Assembly (NCBI RefSeq): GCF_000315625.1
Contig: NW_005434622.1
Coordinates: forward strand, 1-64,000
DNA length: 64,000 bases
Source of the DNA: Guillardia theta CCMP2712
Taxonomy: Eukaryota; Cryptophyceae; Pyrenomonadales; Geminigeraceae
Direction of reading: 5' to 3'
The notes beneath the pieces are model-generated. The model did no database searches and was not told the origin of the DNA. It saw only the letters and a list, made by a program, of their open reading frames with translations. Below are positions 1 through 11,700 of the stretch, piece after piece. Both the position numbers and the translations under genes were made by a program. The first letter of the stretch is position 1. Every line of letters begins with the position of its first letter.

Positions 1-166
1 CCCTAAACCCTAAACCCTAAACCCTAAACCCTAAACCCTAACCCTAAACCCTAAACCCTAAACCCTAAACCCTAAACCCTAAACCCTAAACCCTAAACCC
101 TAAACCCTAAACCCTAAAACCCTAAACCCTAAAACCCTAAACCCTAAACCCTAAACCCTAAACCCT
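1..166. repeat. Telomeric repeat array (CCCTAAA)n
   Basis: About 23 tandem copies of CCCTAAA (TTTAGGG on the other strand) begin at base 1, with a few variant units (one CCCTAA and two CCCTAAAA). The C-rich strand reads 5' to 3' into the window, as expected at the left end of a chromosome. The repeat stops abruptly at 166. TTTAGGG is the land-plant type and is also known from several algal and alveolate groups, so it does not identify the species. Confidence 0.97.
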
Positions 167-560
167 CGGGACTCCTCGCACAATCTCACAACAACGGCCC
201 TGCCCCTTCTCTTGGTTGCCCGCCTTGTGTTCGAGGCCGTACAGTGCGTCGTCGTCCTAGCAAATGGCGACCGGGGCCGGCCGACCGCGCACTCCGACAG
301 GCTCCAGTTACAACAACTCGAGACGCTCGTCCACCTAAGGCTACCAAGCGAAAGGATACGACGAAAGCTCAATCTAACTCTTCCAAAGACGCGAGCAAGC
401 TCCTGTCTGCCTCCGCCATGTTCACCATGTTGATTTAAAAATTGATCGGGCTCTCCTTCAACACATGCATGTCAACGAAACCGACATCTACTTCGACCTC
501 TCCGTCCTCCCTGACACCAACCCTCTCCTCCTCCTCCTCCTCCTATTCTCACCCCTCCCC

Positions 561-640
561 CATCCCCAACAAGGACAAGTCTCTAAATTCTCTTCCCATC
601 CATCCCCGACAAGGACAAGTCTCTAAATTCTCTTCCCATC
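561..640. repeat. 40-bp direct tandem duplication
   Basis: Two adjacent 40-bp units, 561-600 and 601-640, differ at one base (catccccAac versus catccccGac). They lie in a CT-rich subtelomeric stretch. Confidence 0.9.
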
Positions 641-941
641 CCGGTACGTGCCCACTCCTCTCACCTCATCGGACCCATCCCTGAACACCTGCTCACTTCC
701 CCGTCAGATTGAGTCGGCACCTCCCTATTCAGCCAAGACATGTTCCCTACCCTCACATTCTGCACAAAGAAGCAGATCCTGCACCCCAAGCTCTCACTCC
801 CTCTCCTCAACAAGCATAGGACTGTAACAAAACATTCCTTACCCCGTTGACGAATGCACATAGAAAACTTTGAAGCAAAACAAATCCTCTATCACGTTGT
901 TGACTACATACCCGTACGTCTTAGTGTCTGCGGCACCATCG

Positions 942-1191
942 TCACCTCGCCACCTCCCGGATTCCCATGCTCTGTCTCATTCCGTTGTCGCTCAGCTCCG
1001 TCTCGCTACCGTCAAGAACCAATTTCATCACTCGCTTCCAGTTCGACTTGAAGCCCCCGACAAGCTTTCCGACAGGGATCTCAGTTACTTCAACCTGCAC
1101 ATCGCCCTCCCTCTACTTGTGGGAGCCGCATCCGGACGAAATAATTCCCTTGTACGGTCTGGTCCTGACATCTACACCCAGCGACAGATGT
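942..1191 (-). pseudogene. Coding-like remnant, unassigned
   Basis: On the minus strand a reading frame with plausible protein composition runs to a TGA at 942. It contains EIPVGKLVGGFKSNWKRV. Joining it to a coding-like stretch just upstream (GNYFVRMRLPQ) needs either a 22-nt intron at 1061-1100 or a frameshift. No start codon was found. I do not recognise the family. It could be a subtelomeric gene fragment or chance. Confidence 0.25.
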
Positions 1192-1936
1192 GTATCTGTA
1201 AGCCTTGACATGTAATCTGTAAAGGCTCGCCCTGGCGCACTAAGAATCAGCTGCTCAACATCTTCTCACACTCTACTTGCTCCTTCCCATCCCAACGGGA
1301 GTACACCATACATTGTTTTTGTATCTCTGTCTCTCGATCACTCTGTCTCTCTATCTACCTCTCTCTTTTCTCTGCCGGTCAGTCTTCTGTCTCTCCCTTA
1401 CCTAGGCTTTGAATGCTTTCTCGCATCCGCTCCATGATGCTCCGAGACGCATGGTCCGTCGACAACACTTTCAGTGCTTCCGAGATCCAGCAAGTCCAGG
1501 AGCTTCTTTGTTTCCTCGCGGGTGACGAAAGCATTCTGCTTAACTCTGATTTTCTTCTTGTGAAGGTCCCTTCCTATCCACCGCTCCATAGCAACGCTGT
1601 TTTATGCTATCTGCTGCTCATACCTAAAGAGAACTTCAGGTCTGCTACTGAATCGTCGGAACAGTTGGAACGTTTCAGTGCCCGTATGCATTAAATCATG
1701 CAGGTGTCTTCCTGTACCCTTCACTTTGCCTTTTCGACATTTCATTTCTTCCTGATCACGTCATTGTGTTTGTTAATCTTCTGCCAATTTGCCTGCCTGC
1801 CGCCTGTAAATCACCCACTTCCCTTTCATTCCCTCCTTCCCTCCTTGCCTCCTACACGTCAAAAACTGAAAGAAAAGCAAACCTTTTGTTGTACAAGTTT
1901 TTACAAGTGTCCTCATTGTCCTCGTACTGATTTTTA

Positions 1937-1953
1937 ACTTAACTTTGAGTAAA
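1937..1953 (+). promoter_or_regulatory. Dispersed motif ACTTAACTTTGAGTAAA, copy 1
   Basis: Perfect copy, preceded by CCTCGTACTGATTTTTA. The flank is shared with the minus-strand copy at 15028-15044. The GC-rich island 1976-2080 follows. Confidence 0.5.
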
Positions 1954-2083
1954 GTCCTCGTACTGATCTCAGTCGGCACTGGCTCCCGCCGGAGTCCCGG
2001 GCCGGGCCGCAACCGTCATCCGGCGGCGTACCGGTGACCGCCTCGCCGCCACCCGGTCCGGGCCGCCACCTCAGGGGAGTATC

Positions 2084-2100
2084 ACTTAACTTTGAGTAAA
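2084..2100 (+). promoter_or_regulatory. Dispersed motif ACTTAACTTTGAGTAAA, copy 2
   Basis: Perfect copy directly downstream of the GC-rich island 1976-2080, followed by a second GC-rich patch at 2110-2145. It lies about 300 bp upstream of the decayed gene that begins near 2396. Confidence 0.5.
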
Positions 2101-2395
2101 GAATCTGAGCTCAGCCCCCCGGCTGCCGGTTTCACCGGGCCGATTGTTTTACTGTGCGCAACCTGATGAGACTCGACCAAGATTTAAAGGGTTTGTCGGA
2201 ATCCTGTTGGATATACTGCATAACAAGTTCAAAGCGGGAGGGGAGCGATGAACTTCGAAACAAAGATAGCAAACCCAACTTGTACGCTCGACAAGAGTCC
2301 CAACCGAAAGACATACATTTCTGAGAAACTGATAGCCGCTCGAATGGTCGCCTTCGTCATTGTTTGTACTTTGAGCTGTGAGTCTCAAGGTACTG

Positions 2396-4445
2396 ACTGC
2401 GACAAGATTTTAACTTGCTATTTGACTCCTTGACCAATCGTGTATCAGCATCGTCTGCTTCAAACACCATCCCAGTAAATTCTAGCGAAGTTGCATCACT
2501 GACTTGTGATATCCGACAGGTATTCCAATGATTTTTCTGTACATGTTTCAATCTTGTTTTTGTAGGTGAGCACTCCTTGGAAGGGAGAAAACGTCAAGGC
2601 AATGCTCTGTTTTATTAAGCAAAAACAAGCTGATCTATAAATCTTGCAGGACTTGTGGGCGGAGTATCACAATATTTTTCGTTTTGGGAACAGAAATGCA
2701 GCATCACACCTGTGGGCCACTTTCTTGCTTGAGAGGAGTTCGCAAGTAACCTGAACTGAGTCTCTTTGATCTCTTTGACAATAACATTACAATGCAGATG
2801 ACACCGCAACAGCTAGAGTATATGTTCAGCGGCTTCTGTGCTGTGAGTGGGTCGCCCGTCAGACCAAACGATTATAATCGATACTTGTTGAATCTTGGAA
2901 CGGTCCTTGGGGGATCAAGGATTGGATACATGCACTATTGCTGCTGGCCTTGTGTTTGTGACACGCAAGATTTCATTCGAGTTGATACCAAAATGTGATA
3001 ACTAAGGAAGGGATTCGACAGTATCACTTTGCTGTGATAGGAAATCCATGTGATCATCCTGAGAAGCTGAACGAACCATTTGTACAACCTTTCGGGTATC
3101 GCGAAACAACTTTATCTTTTGAAGCAAGAGAGGTTCGTTGTCAGGATGGCAAACTCATAGGAGCCACTTTGAGTGATCATGGTTACCCCATTATCTCTAT
3201 GTTCTTTAACCTTTCAGAGCAAAATCCTACTGGAATGGGCCAAGAACACAACGCAAGTGGAACTCATGCTCTTGCAAGGACGGTTCAAAGCCAGAGTCGA
3301 ACAGATGTGCCTCAGCCTGGGAGAATCTTACAGGTGTCAGGCGTGCATGTACAGGACGAGTATGAGTGGAAAGATTACTGCTCTCAACGAGCTGCGGCGG
3401 GGTTTAACTCGGGAATGGGAGAGATTTTTCGAAAAGTCGCAGCCATATCTCCAATCCGTGCACAACAGAAACAAGTCAATGAAATTTCATCATTGATCAG
3501 GTGAACAGAATAATTAATGACATGAGCCTGTGGGATGGATGTATCATTCGCCAATCTGATACTGGCTGTCTAATACAGAGCTGTGCTTTCAGAAGCAAGG
3601 TTGACATTTATCTCCAGCTCCTCTTTAAACGAGAGGCAGGCACCTCGTCGTCCTACAACATGTTACACTGAAAGAAATGGTCTTCGGGAAGTACCTGTAG
3701 CCCTGAGTTTATCCCCAACGGATCCACGTTGCCAGATAGTTTCCCCTGTGTCGTTTAGATTTGTTAAATGGCATCAAGATCGAACTCCGTCTGTACCAAG
3801 AGAAATACTTGTTCTGCCTTGTTTGATGTACTGCTGGAGTTTCCCTGTTTTTTCTCGAGAGGAGAAAATCTGTGCATGTATCAAAAGCTAGCAACAACTT
3901 CCATGTTTATGCAGCATGCACCTGTCATGAGGTGGAATTTGTGGGGTATTGGAAGGATGCCACTGGTTTTTGAGTCTGTGAATCGGTGAGCTTGGATCCG
4001 CCCGAAGGGTCGATGCATACTCATTAAAGGGAACGAGCGATCTTCTGAATGGCCCTAAACTTGCGGAATCACTTACAAAACGAGAGCTGAATGAAGTGTC
4101 AGGCGAGCTATCAAGTCGCGATGTCGTAGCTTTAGGAAACATCACCTATGCGAATAAGACTTGTCTCCTGTGCCTCCAGCAAAAATCTGAAGTGGGATCG
4201 GAGCTTGGCCAACATTTTCAACTTTTGTTATCCTGTCTGAGAAATCTCTGTTCCCTTCGGTCATACCAACTGTGATAGGATTGGTCAGGATGAATACATC
4301 ACAATTTGCTTCTGCGCAAAATACCTATGTAATTATCGCCGAGGTTGCTCATATCCTTATGAGGGAACCGGACTGGGGTTATCAGATATCTGTTGTTTTG
4401 ATTGGCGGTATGGTCGAGGCCGGTGTCATACCTGTAGTGTTTTAA
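2396..4445 (+). pseudogene. Decayed multi-exon gene, conserved Cys-rich family not identified
   Basis: Several plus-strand pieces look strongly protein-coding but do not join into one intact frame. An exon ends at a GTATTC donor near 2520 and resumes at 2568. An in-frame TAA at 2638-2640 interrupts an otherwise continuous frame that continues with DLWAEYHNIFRFG. A third exon starting near 2792 carries the Cys-rich stretch YCCWPCVCDTQDF. Its frame ends at 2998, while the continuation (YHFAVIGNPCDHPEKL, LSDHGYPIISMFF) lies in the -1 frame and is open from 2986. After about 3218 the best frame shifts again. Further coding-like blocks lie at 3987-4274 and 4290-4445. I read this as a subtelomeric pseudogene. 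A live gene with unusual introns or recoding is less likely. Function unknown. Confidence 0.55.
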
Positions 4446-5207
4446 ATTGAAGAAGAATAATGCACCAACCATGCTGACATGTATGGATAGTGTTGTCGTA
4501 GAGCCTTCCAATACTCCTTCAACTTCGTTTCATAATCGCTTAAAATCTTTTCGCACTTCTTGCTCCTGCTGCCAATCAGGCTCACGTGAACAAGAGGCGC
4601 ATTATTCCTTTTGTTCACATAGCATTCCAAAGGCTGATGGTTCAAAACAGGTTTTGCGATGCAGCTTCCTGATTGTTTTCACATCAAACATCACAACAAA
4701 CAGTGATGTCATCCTACCGCCAACCCAAGCTTTGGGAGGGTAGCATTCGTTCATAATCGCTTCTGAATCTCGAGCTTCCTGCGAATTTGAAGAATTGGAA
4801 GATGCATTCAAAGCTAATATCATCTGTAAATCAAAAACGTCACTCAGTCATCCATCCCTGATCTCTACTGAAACAACCTGAGGTGCTTGCTCTAATTGCC
4901 TCAACGCATTCATATATTTTTGTTGTGATCTGATGAACATCCGCGTTTCTTTGCTCAAAAACTTATGCAGTTTCTGGTGGTACTTTTGGTATGAACCTTT
5001 CACTGCTGGAGAAGTGATCCCAAGTCGCCGAAAAGACAAGTCTTCTAGTTTTTCTTCATCCATTCTGAGCTTTTTATCCCAGTCAACCACGCCGGGACGA
5101 GATCGCTCTTGCAGCACATCTCGCCTCGATCCTGATGATGCAAGAATGGAGAGGACCGTAAGAGCGGCAAGCAGCCATACTAGTCCGGCGTACAGTACCG
5201 CCTTCAT
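4442..5207 (-). CDS. Small signal-anchored protein, unassigned (3 exons)
   Basis: Exons are 5207-4869, 4823-4718 and 4668-4442, with introns of 45 and 49 nt (GT-AG). All phases agree, giving 223 residues. The N-terminus (about residues 1-25) is a hydrophobic segment like a signal peptide or membrane anchor, followed by an Arg/Glu-rich, helix-prone luminal or soluble part with KLHKFLSKETRMFIRSQQKY. Exon 3 carries a Lys-rich helix. I do not recognise a family. The last codons overlap the end of the plus-strand remnant by a few bases, so transcription is convergent. The start is the first Met in frame and leads straight into the hydrophobic segment. Confidence 0.7.
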
Positions 5208-5729
5208 GAAGAGCCAGTAGAGCGATCGTGCACTCCACCCCTCTCTTTGACTACTTTCTACCCCACCCTTTCGGTTGCTACTGCTACTAGTTATGAGTCT
5301 GGTTGTTAGTCGTCTGTTGAGGCGGACTTGTTGGATGCCACCGCTGTGACAACCATTGAGAACATAAGATTTTGAAAGGAGGGACAGAACGTCTCATCTT
5401 TTACGTCGTTCATAATAACAAGAAAACATGCTGTACATGTGCGTAGGTGTATATCTTTTGCTGAAAAGACGGCAATTACGAAGGCTTTAACCTGGTCTCA
5501 AATGTGCCAGGATCTTGATACTCTCTCAAAAGATACCTACCAATACACAACGTTCAGAAACATACAGAAATGCAGCAATGTCGAAACCTTTCTGAGCTTT
5601 TCTCTTGTGACTTGAAAACCATATCCAGGCGGAACTTGAAATCCCGTTCACTGTAATAGCAAGGCAATTTCGAAGCTGCTTACCTTCGCTCTGGCTCGCG
5701 AGCTTGTGACAGACTGGGACTGCTCTGAG
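5208..5729. other. Intergenic
   Basis: Lies between the start of the 4442-5207 gene and the end of the channel gene, both on the minus strand. It would hold the promoter of the former and the 3' UTR of the latter. I see no further gene, repeat or clear motif. Confidence 0.5.
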
Positions 5730-8700
5730 TCAGGCTAAGCAGGTACAAGTCATGCCTGAAGCCAGATTGAAAGAAAAATAAACCTCAACACTGTCTGGTC
5801 GACTTGGTAAATCGCTTCGCAATACAGAAGGATTTTTTGACAAAGCCTTTGATCGACCAGAAGGACCCCTTGTTCCCGAATGATGAGATTCAGTTAGACT
5901 ATTATTCTCTCTCGAAGATCCATAAGAACCGACGACAACGTCCTCATCAGTCAGATAAGAAATATTTGAAGTTGGTAATGGTGATGACCGTGCACTTAGT
6001 GAAAGATTTTCATGCAAAGGGGCTGCATGAAATTGTTGAGGTCTGGCGTCAGCTTGTGAAGATGATAAATCAGGATTCAAGTCTGGTTCACCAAATCGAC
6101 CTCGATGTCTTGCTCTCGAGATCAGATTGGATGAGACCGAGCTCCGCGCAGAGGTAGAGGACTGCGAACTGCTAGGGCTTGACGCTCTTGAAGAAGAATC
6201 TCTGTGGACGTAAGCATCTCTGCTGCTTCGTGGTGCGAGACTCATCGTGACTCCAGAATCATTTTCAAGCATTTCAGAATCCGTCGCAACTCTGATATCC
6301 TGAAACAAAGTAAATGCCAAGCGTGGCATGAAATCAAAGCACAAAGAAAGATACTCACTTCTTTGAGAGTAGCCGTGTAGAAAGGAGCCTTGCTGCCTAC
6401 GGCGCTGGAAGGTGAAATACATTTTTCATTCAGTGTCCCTCGTGAATTTTGCTCATTTTCTTCACTGATTGGCTTCAAAGCTGCTTTGCTGAGCTCAGAA
6501 GATAAGTAATCTCTTGAAAGAATCTCCAATGAAAGCAATTTGCAACCTGCTCAAACAACTTTATTTCAAGAAAATCGAATGAAGGAAACCTTACCAGATT
6601 CTGGAAAGCGGTATGCATTTTCAATGTACAAGTCAGAAGATAGCAGGCCAACAAAATCCATCATCAGAGTCTGTGGAGGACAGGAAAAGACTTCTCGCAT
6701 AGTTTGACCAGAAATTACTTTGATCAGTATATCATCCAACGGTAGAAAGACAACTCTCGCAGCGGTAGACCGGGTGTCTTCTGCTGCAAAGACTTCAGGT
6801 ATTTCAATTTGCGCTTCAGAACAATGCAGAACACGAGCAATGTCTCGTCTGAGGGACCGCCTGAAGGAAGTTTTTTTATGAGCACGATTCAATCTTGAAA
6901 AACGATGGTCGAGTACTAATTGAAGAACAGCGATATTGATCTCATCTTCTTCGGCATGTTCAGCATTGTGAGATCTGTTATTTCTTCCTCTTGAGTTTTC
7001 CTTGCTGTCTTCTTCTGGAATCAAACCTTGGGCAATTTGTGCTTTCTTCTCAATATCCATGAGTCTATTCTCAAACTCTTCGACTTGGCCAGGATCTGGA
7101 GGCGAAATAAAAATGTTTGCAAGCTGATAAGCAAGATCTTCGAATTGTTCCATTGTGATATACTGTTTTTGAGTAAGATCTTTAATCTTATTGGAGAGAA
7201 TCCGATGCATAGAACTTTTCCCATTCGCGTTTCTATCAAAATCAATCAGGGTAAGAGAAAACAAAACGTAACTACCTTTTCCATTTCTTCTGAATCACCT
7301 GAAACGTTGGCAGAGACATGAATTCAGATACCATCTTCTTTCTACATTCTCGCCTTTCACGAGTTCTCTCATAAGCACAGCGGTAACCAAATTCATCAAG
7401 ATAAACGAAGCCACTGCAACGAAGAAGGGAAAGAATATAAGACTAGCTATATTTCCGCACGTTTCTAGGCATGGAGTGCTTTCGCACACGAGCAGTCCAT
7501 CATCCTGTAGCTTCTTGAGTTCATCATAAGTCTGGCACTGGGGTAAAGCGTTGCGCGCTGCTTGAAGATACTCTTGCTTCAAAGTATAGACACTTGTTTG
7601 CTTGTAAGACTGCAACGCCCTCACAGCTTCGTCAAGGGCATTTGGGTTCCGTGCAGAGGTGATCCTCAGGTTGTACTTCCACATGACATCGGACCACATA
7701 TCTCTCGTGCTCAGTTCAAACAGTTGTATCATACCAAGTCCCAAATTCTGGAAGTTGGAAACGGATGATAGGAGTGAATCAGATGCCAGAAGATCACATC
7801 GATGAACAACATCATTAGTCCGATATGCGTCTGTGCACATGTGAGAGAAGAATGCTACTCCCACGACTCCACAGGAATAGAAGACAAGCACAAGCAGAAG
7901 AAGTAGGTTAACAATCAAAATGACAGATCGTTTCAGCACGTCCAGAATTACTGTCAATCCTTTGGCAGATCGTAAAATTCTTAGAGTTCTGAGAGTTCTG
8001 AAAAGTCGGAAGACCCTTACAACTCGAAGCATCCTTGGATTTACCGTTGTACCACTCGAAAACTGAGATTCGAAAGCAAACGAAGCAAACGATACAAGAA
8101 CAACAAACATGTCGAAAGAATTCATAAAGTTCGTGAAATACTGTCGAGGATAAACTGAAATGAGGGCAACAAATGCCTCAATCCCAAATGTAAACATAAA
8201 GAACATGTTGAAACCAGTCTGAATATTAACAGAGTATGCTGAATCATGAAAACTTTCGAACGACATGATAACTATGTTTCCGACAATGCAAAGAAGTAAA
8301 AACTTCTCAAATGGCATAGACGTGTAGATCGAATAAAGTCGACTTCTCACAAAACTGGAAGGAGGATCAAACACGTATGGAAGTGCCGCCCGGCTTGGTT
8401 TCCTTGGAGGTGGTTGAAGTGACTCCATGGCAACAGAAGCAACCGAGAATGCTTGCACAAAGACGCCGATGCTGGCAGAGATCAGAAAGAACCCTCCAAT
8501 CACAATGACAAAGATGTAGTATACAGCAAACCATGATATGTTGTCTTTGCGAGGCCCTGTTGTTGGCCCCGTGGAGTCTATTCCCTGGCGCATCAGGACA
8601 GGCCAATTATCTTGAGAAGCCAACACATAAACGTAAATCAGACCATCCCCAATCCAGTCAAAGTTCAAAGAGTCTTTTTGCCAAACTCTAGATGCGCCTC

Positions 8701-11700
8701 CAGGATCTGTTCCGTTGCAAGCTTCCTTGGTCCAGATCATCGGGTCACTGCAGAAGTGCATATTCCCACTTAAAACTTGCATGCCAAGGATTGCAATCAC
8801 AAGAAACACAGCTACTGAAACGAGAGCTGCGCTGATAATGGGCTTCCATGCCCCTGCTAGAGTTGACAGCAGAATGCGAAGACCGGTAGTCTGTGCGAGG
8901 ATTCTTAAAGGCCTCAGCGCCCTCAAGCCTTTGACGATTCGAATAATGCGAATTGCAGCCACAGCCGAAGAAGTAAGTATGATGAGTTGCATCAAGATTT
9001 CAGTGATTCCTCCCAGCACAACAATCATATCCACACGGTTCCATGGATTTCTTGAATACTTTTTCAGTCCATACCAGAGAACTTTGAAAGATGCTTCAAA
9101 AACGAAAAAGAGAGTTACAGAAATGTGCAGCCAGGTCGTGATGGTTTCTTCCAAATTGGATCGAAACGGACGTTCAGTAGCAAGAGCCATGCAGTCAATG
9201 AGAATAAGAGTCACAATGAATTTTTCAGTGAGAGGATTGTTGACGACATTCCCTGCAAATGTGCGAATAGGATTGTTCCATGTTATGCATCCACAGACCG
9301 AGTAAGGAACATCATCTTGTGAGTGGTTTTCAAGTGAAGATTGTAGACCTGTCCGCATCATCTTTGCAAGGTTTTCTCCATCTCGTGCCATCGCAACCGA
9401 GGTGTTGCCACGAGATATGAGTTTCAGACTCTGATATCCCGAAAGGAACCGCACGTTGACTTCTCTATGTTCCATACAGTCGAGTTTGTTCGGACACTGA
9501 GTTCTCCTACCAACCACTCCTTGACATCTTGTTGAACCATCAGGATGAAGCAGTTGCATCGCAATGTCAGAATGAAAGGGATCTCCGACGTTCTTGCGCG
9601 CTTGTTCTGCAATGGTTAGGTCTGCACCCTCCAAGATTAATTGCATATTGTCATTCATTTGTTCTTCCGTCATTGCAAGATTGGACTCCATCCCACGAAT
9701 CATTTGCTTCTCTTCCGTTGCTTCAACTCGCTCCCAGAACTTGAAGAGATATTCTACAGCAATGAAAAACGAGCTTGTGTTAGTATTTTTGACATTGACA
9801 ATCAGAGCAGGTAGGACTCGAGAAGACTGAGCTTTGCTTTTCAGAATCTTTCCCAGCTTGTTTCGCTTGCGTGAAAGCACTCGTACAGTTCGTAGGTCAA
9901 GAATGATTCGCTGGATGTCTGTGGCTGTAGGTAGTGGCTCGTTCCCAAGAAATTGAAAGTTCATCGAACCCAGCAAAAGCTTTGCAGCATCTCGGACAGC
10001 CATTGGTATTTGAACATAATCGTAGTCGTATACAATCTCCGAACCTGCTGAAATTGTCTTCACATTAAATGTTGCAACTTTCTTTTCACGAAATTGAAGT
10101 AAACTCCACATGGAGACCCCTCCTAACATGCAATTAGGTCCGGGAAAGTTGCAAAGATGTTTTGATAAAGCCTTGATGACATTTTTTTCGAGAATACGAC
10201 TAGATTTGAATCGCTGCATTGCCAGTTCCCTGTTATCTCGCTCAATGATTGCCAGTTGGCCCTTATTATCTCCAAAACCAACAATTACAATTCCCAGGAA
10301 AACGTTCATAAGAACATAGTTTCCAACGAAAATCAAGGCATAAAAGTATAAAGCTGATGGCCCTCCATTGATCGAACAGGCAGAGTACATGATGTTCTGC
10401 CAGTTTGTTTGTGTCAAGATCTGGAATACAGTCAATAATGCAGACTGAAACGTATCAAAATTTTCGCGAGGAATAGCAAAAGAGATTGCAGCAGAATTAT
10501 CCCACGGAAGAACAGTGAATACGTCATCATTCCTAATGCCCGCCCAAACTTCTTCCGTCTCGTATCCGAATGTTGTGAAGCTGCTAACTATTCGCACTCT
10601 ATACGGCAGTCTCGGATGTTGTGCTCTATCTATACTCTGAACAATCCCTGGCCTTCCAGGCAATAGAGATGGCAAATCATCACCTGGAATGTCAACGTAG
10701 ACCCATTCTCCAAGCTCAATATCCTGCCATGTTGGGCGATACCACATCTTTGCCCCAAACAAGTTCATCCCGAGGATAGTGTAGATGAAGAGGAACAACA
10801 TGATCAAAACTACCATTGTTGCAACAGGTCGCAGCATCTCAGCAATTCTTCCCACTTGTCTTTGAAATTGGGGAAACTTTCGTAGAAATTTGACAAGACG
10901 AACAAGACGGAAGGCACGGAGAACACTGAGGGTTGTGCTTGAAGCGTTACAAACACTTCCGTCTTGGTTCTGAAGATAGCAAAAGATGAGACTAAGACCT
11001 GTCGGAAATTCGTACGCTCCAATGCATACGATGAATCCATCAAAGAGATTTTGTGGAACTTTGATATAACCAAATATGCCAAGTCCAGCGATCTTGATTG
11101 CCATTTCAATCACGTAAGTGCAAAGAAATAAAACATTGAGCCCTTCAAGAGAAGCTCGGAATAGCCAGTAACTCCTCGTCTTTCCACTGGATACCCACAA
11201 ATTTCCTATAGGACTGTCAAGCTCATGATAGAAACCCAAACAAGAGATGTTGATAACAATAATGACGGACATGATGTCCGAAAGAGTGTCAGAAATTGCA
11301 GTCCGTCTTAGGCGCTCGCGAAACGGTACATATTCTTTCTGCCTGCCACTGTATGGCTCAAGAACTGATTTCGCTTTTTCCCAAAATTCGTCTTCATCCT
11401 TTTCCTGCCGGATTAGCTCTTTCTGATATTGTTCTTCTTCGAACATTTGTGGAAGCAAATCTCGAACCAGCGGAATCACATGATCAACCTCTTCAGTGAT
11501 TGTCCTGTTTTCTTGGCTTCCTGCTCGAGGTGTTGATGCAATGCGTCTGGTCTTGGTCCGTCTGATTGTCAATGTCACACGACTTCCTCTCCTGCCAACC
11601 ATGAGCTGATAGACTGCGTGCAAATCCAGAGGGACGATGTCTGTGTTGTCGATTTGAATGATGCTATCTCCTTTCATTATCTCCCGTTTTTCATAGCTGT

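Larger units (their letters stand above)
167..2395. other. Subtelomeric sequence without a convincing intact gene
   Basis: Pyrimidine-rich, low-complexity DNA with short overlapping reading frames and no gene model that I can defend. It holds a 40-bp tandem duplication (561-640), a coding-like remnant on the minus strand (942-1191), and a GC-rich island flanked by two copies of the ACTTAACTTTGAGTAAA motif (1937-2100). Confidence 0.6.

Noticed and set aside
1413-1694. Plus-strand frame starting MLSRIRSMMLRDAW and a competing minus-strand frame
   Set aside because: Both strands look equally coding-like and neither has supporting splice sites or motifs. Left as subtelomeric noise.
5804-6157. 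117-codon plus-strand frame
   Set aside because: Antisense to the Ser-rich C-terminal exon of the channel, which is joined in phase to the upstream exons.
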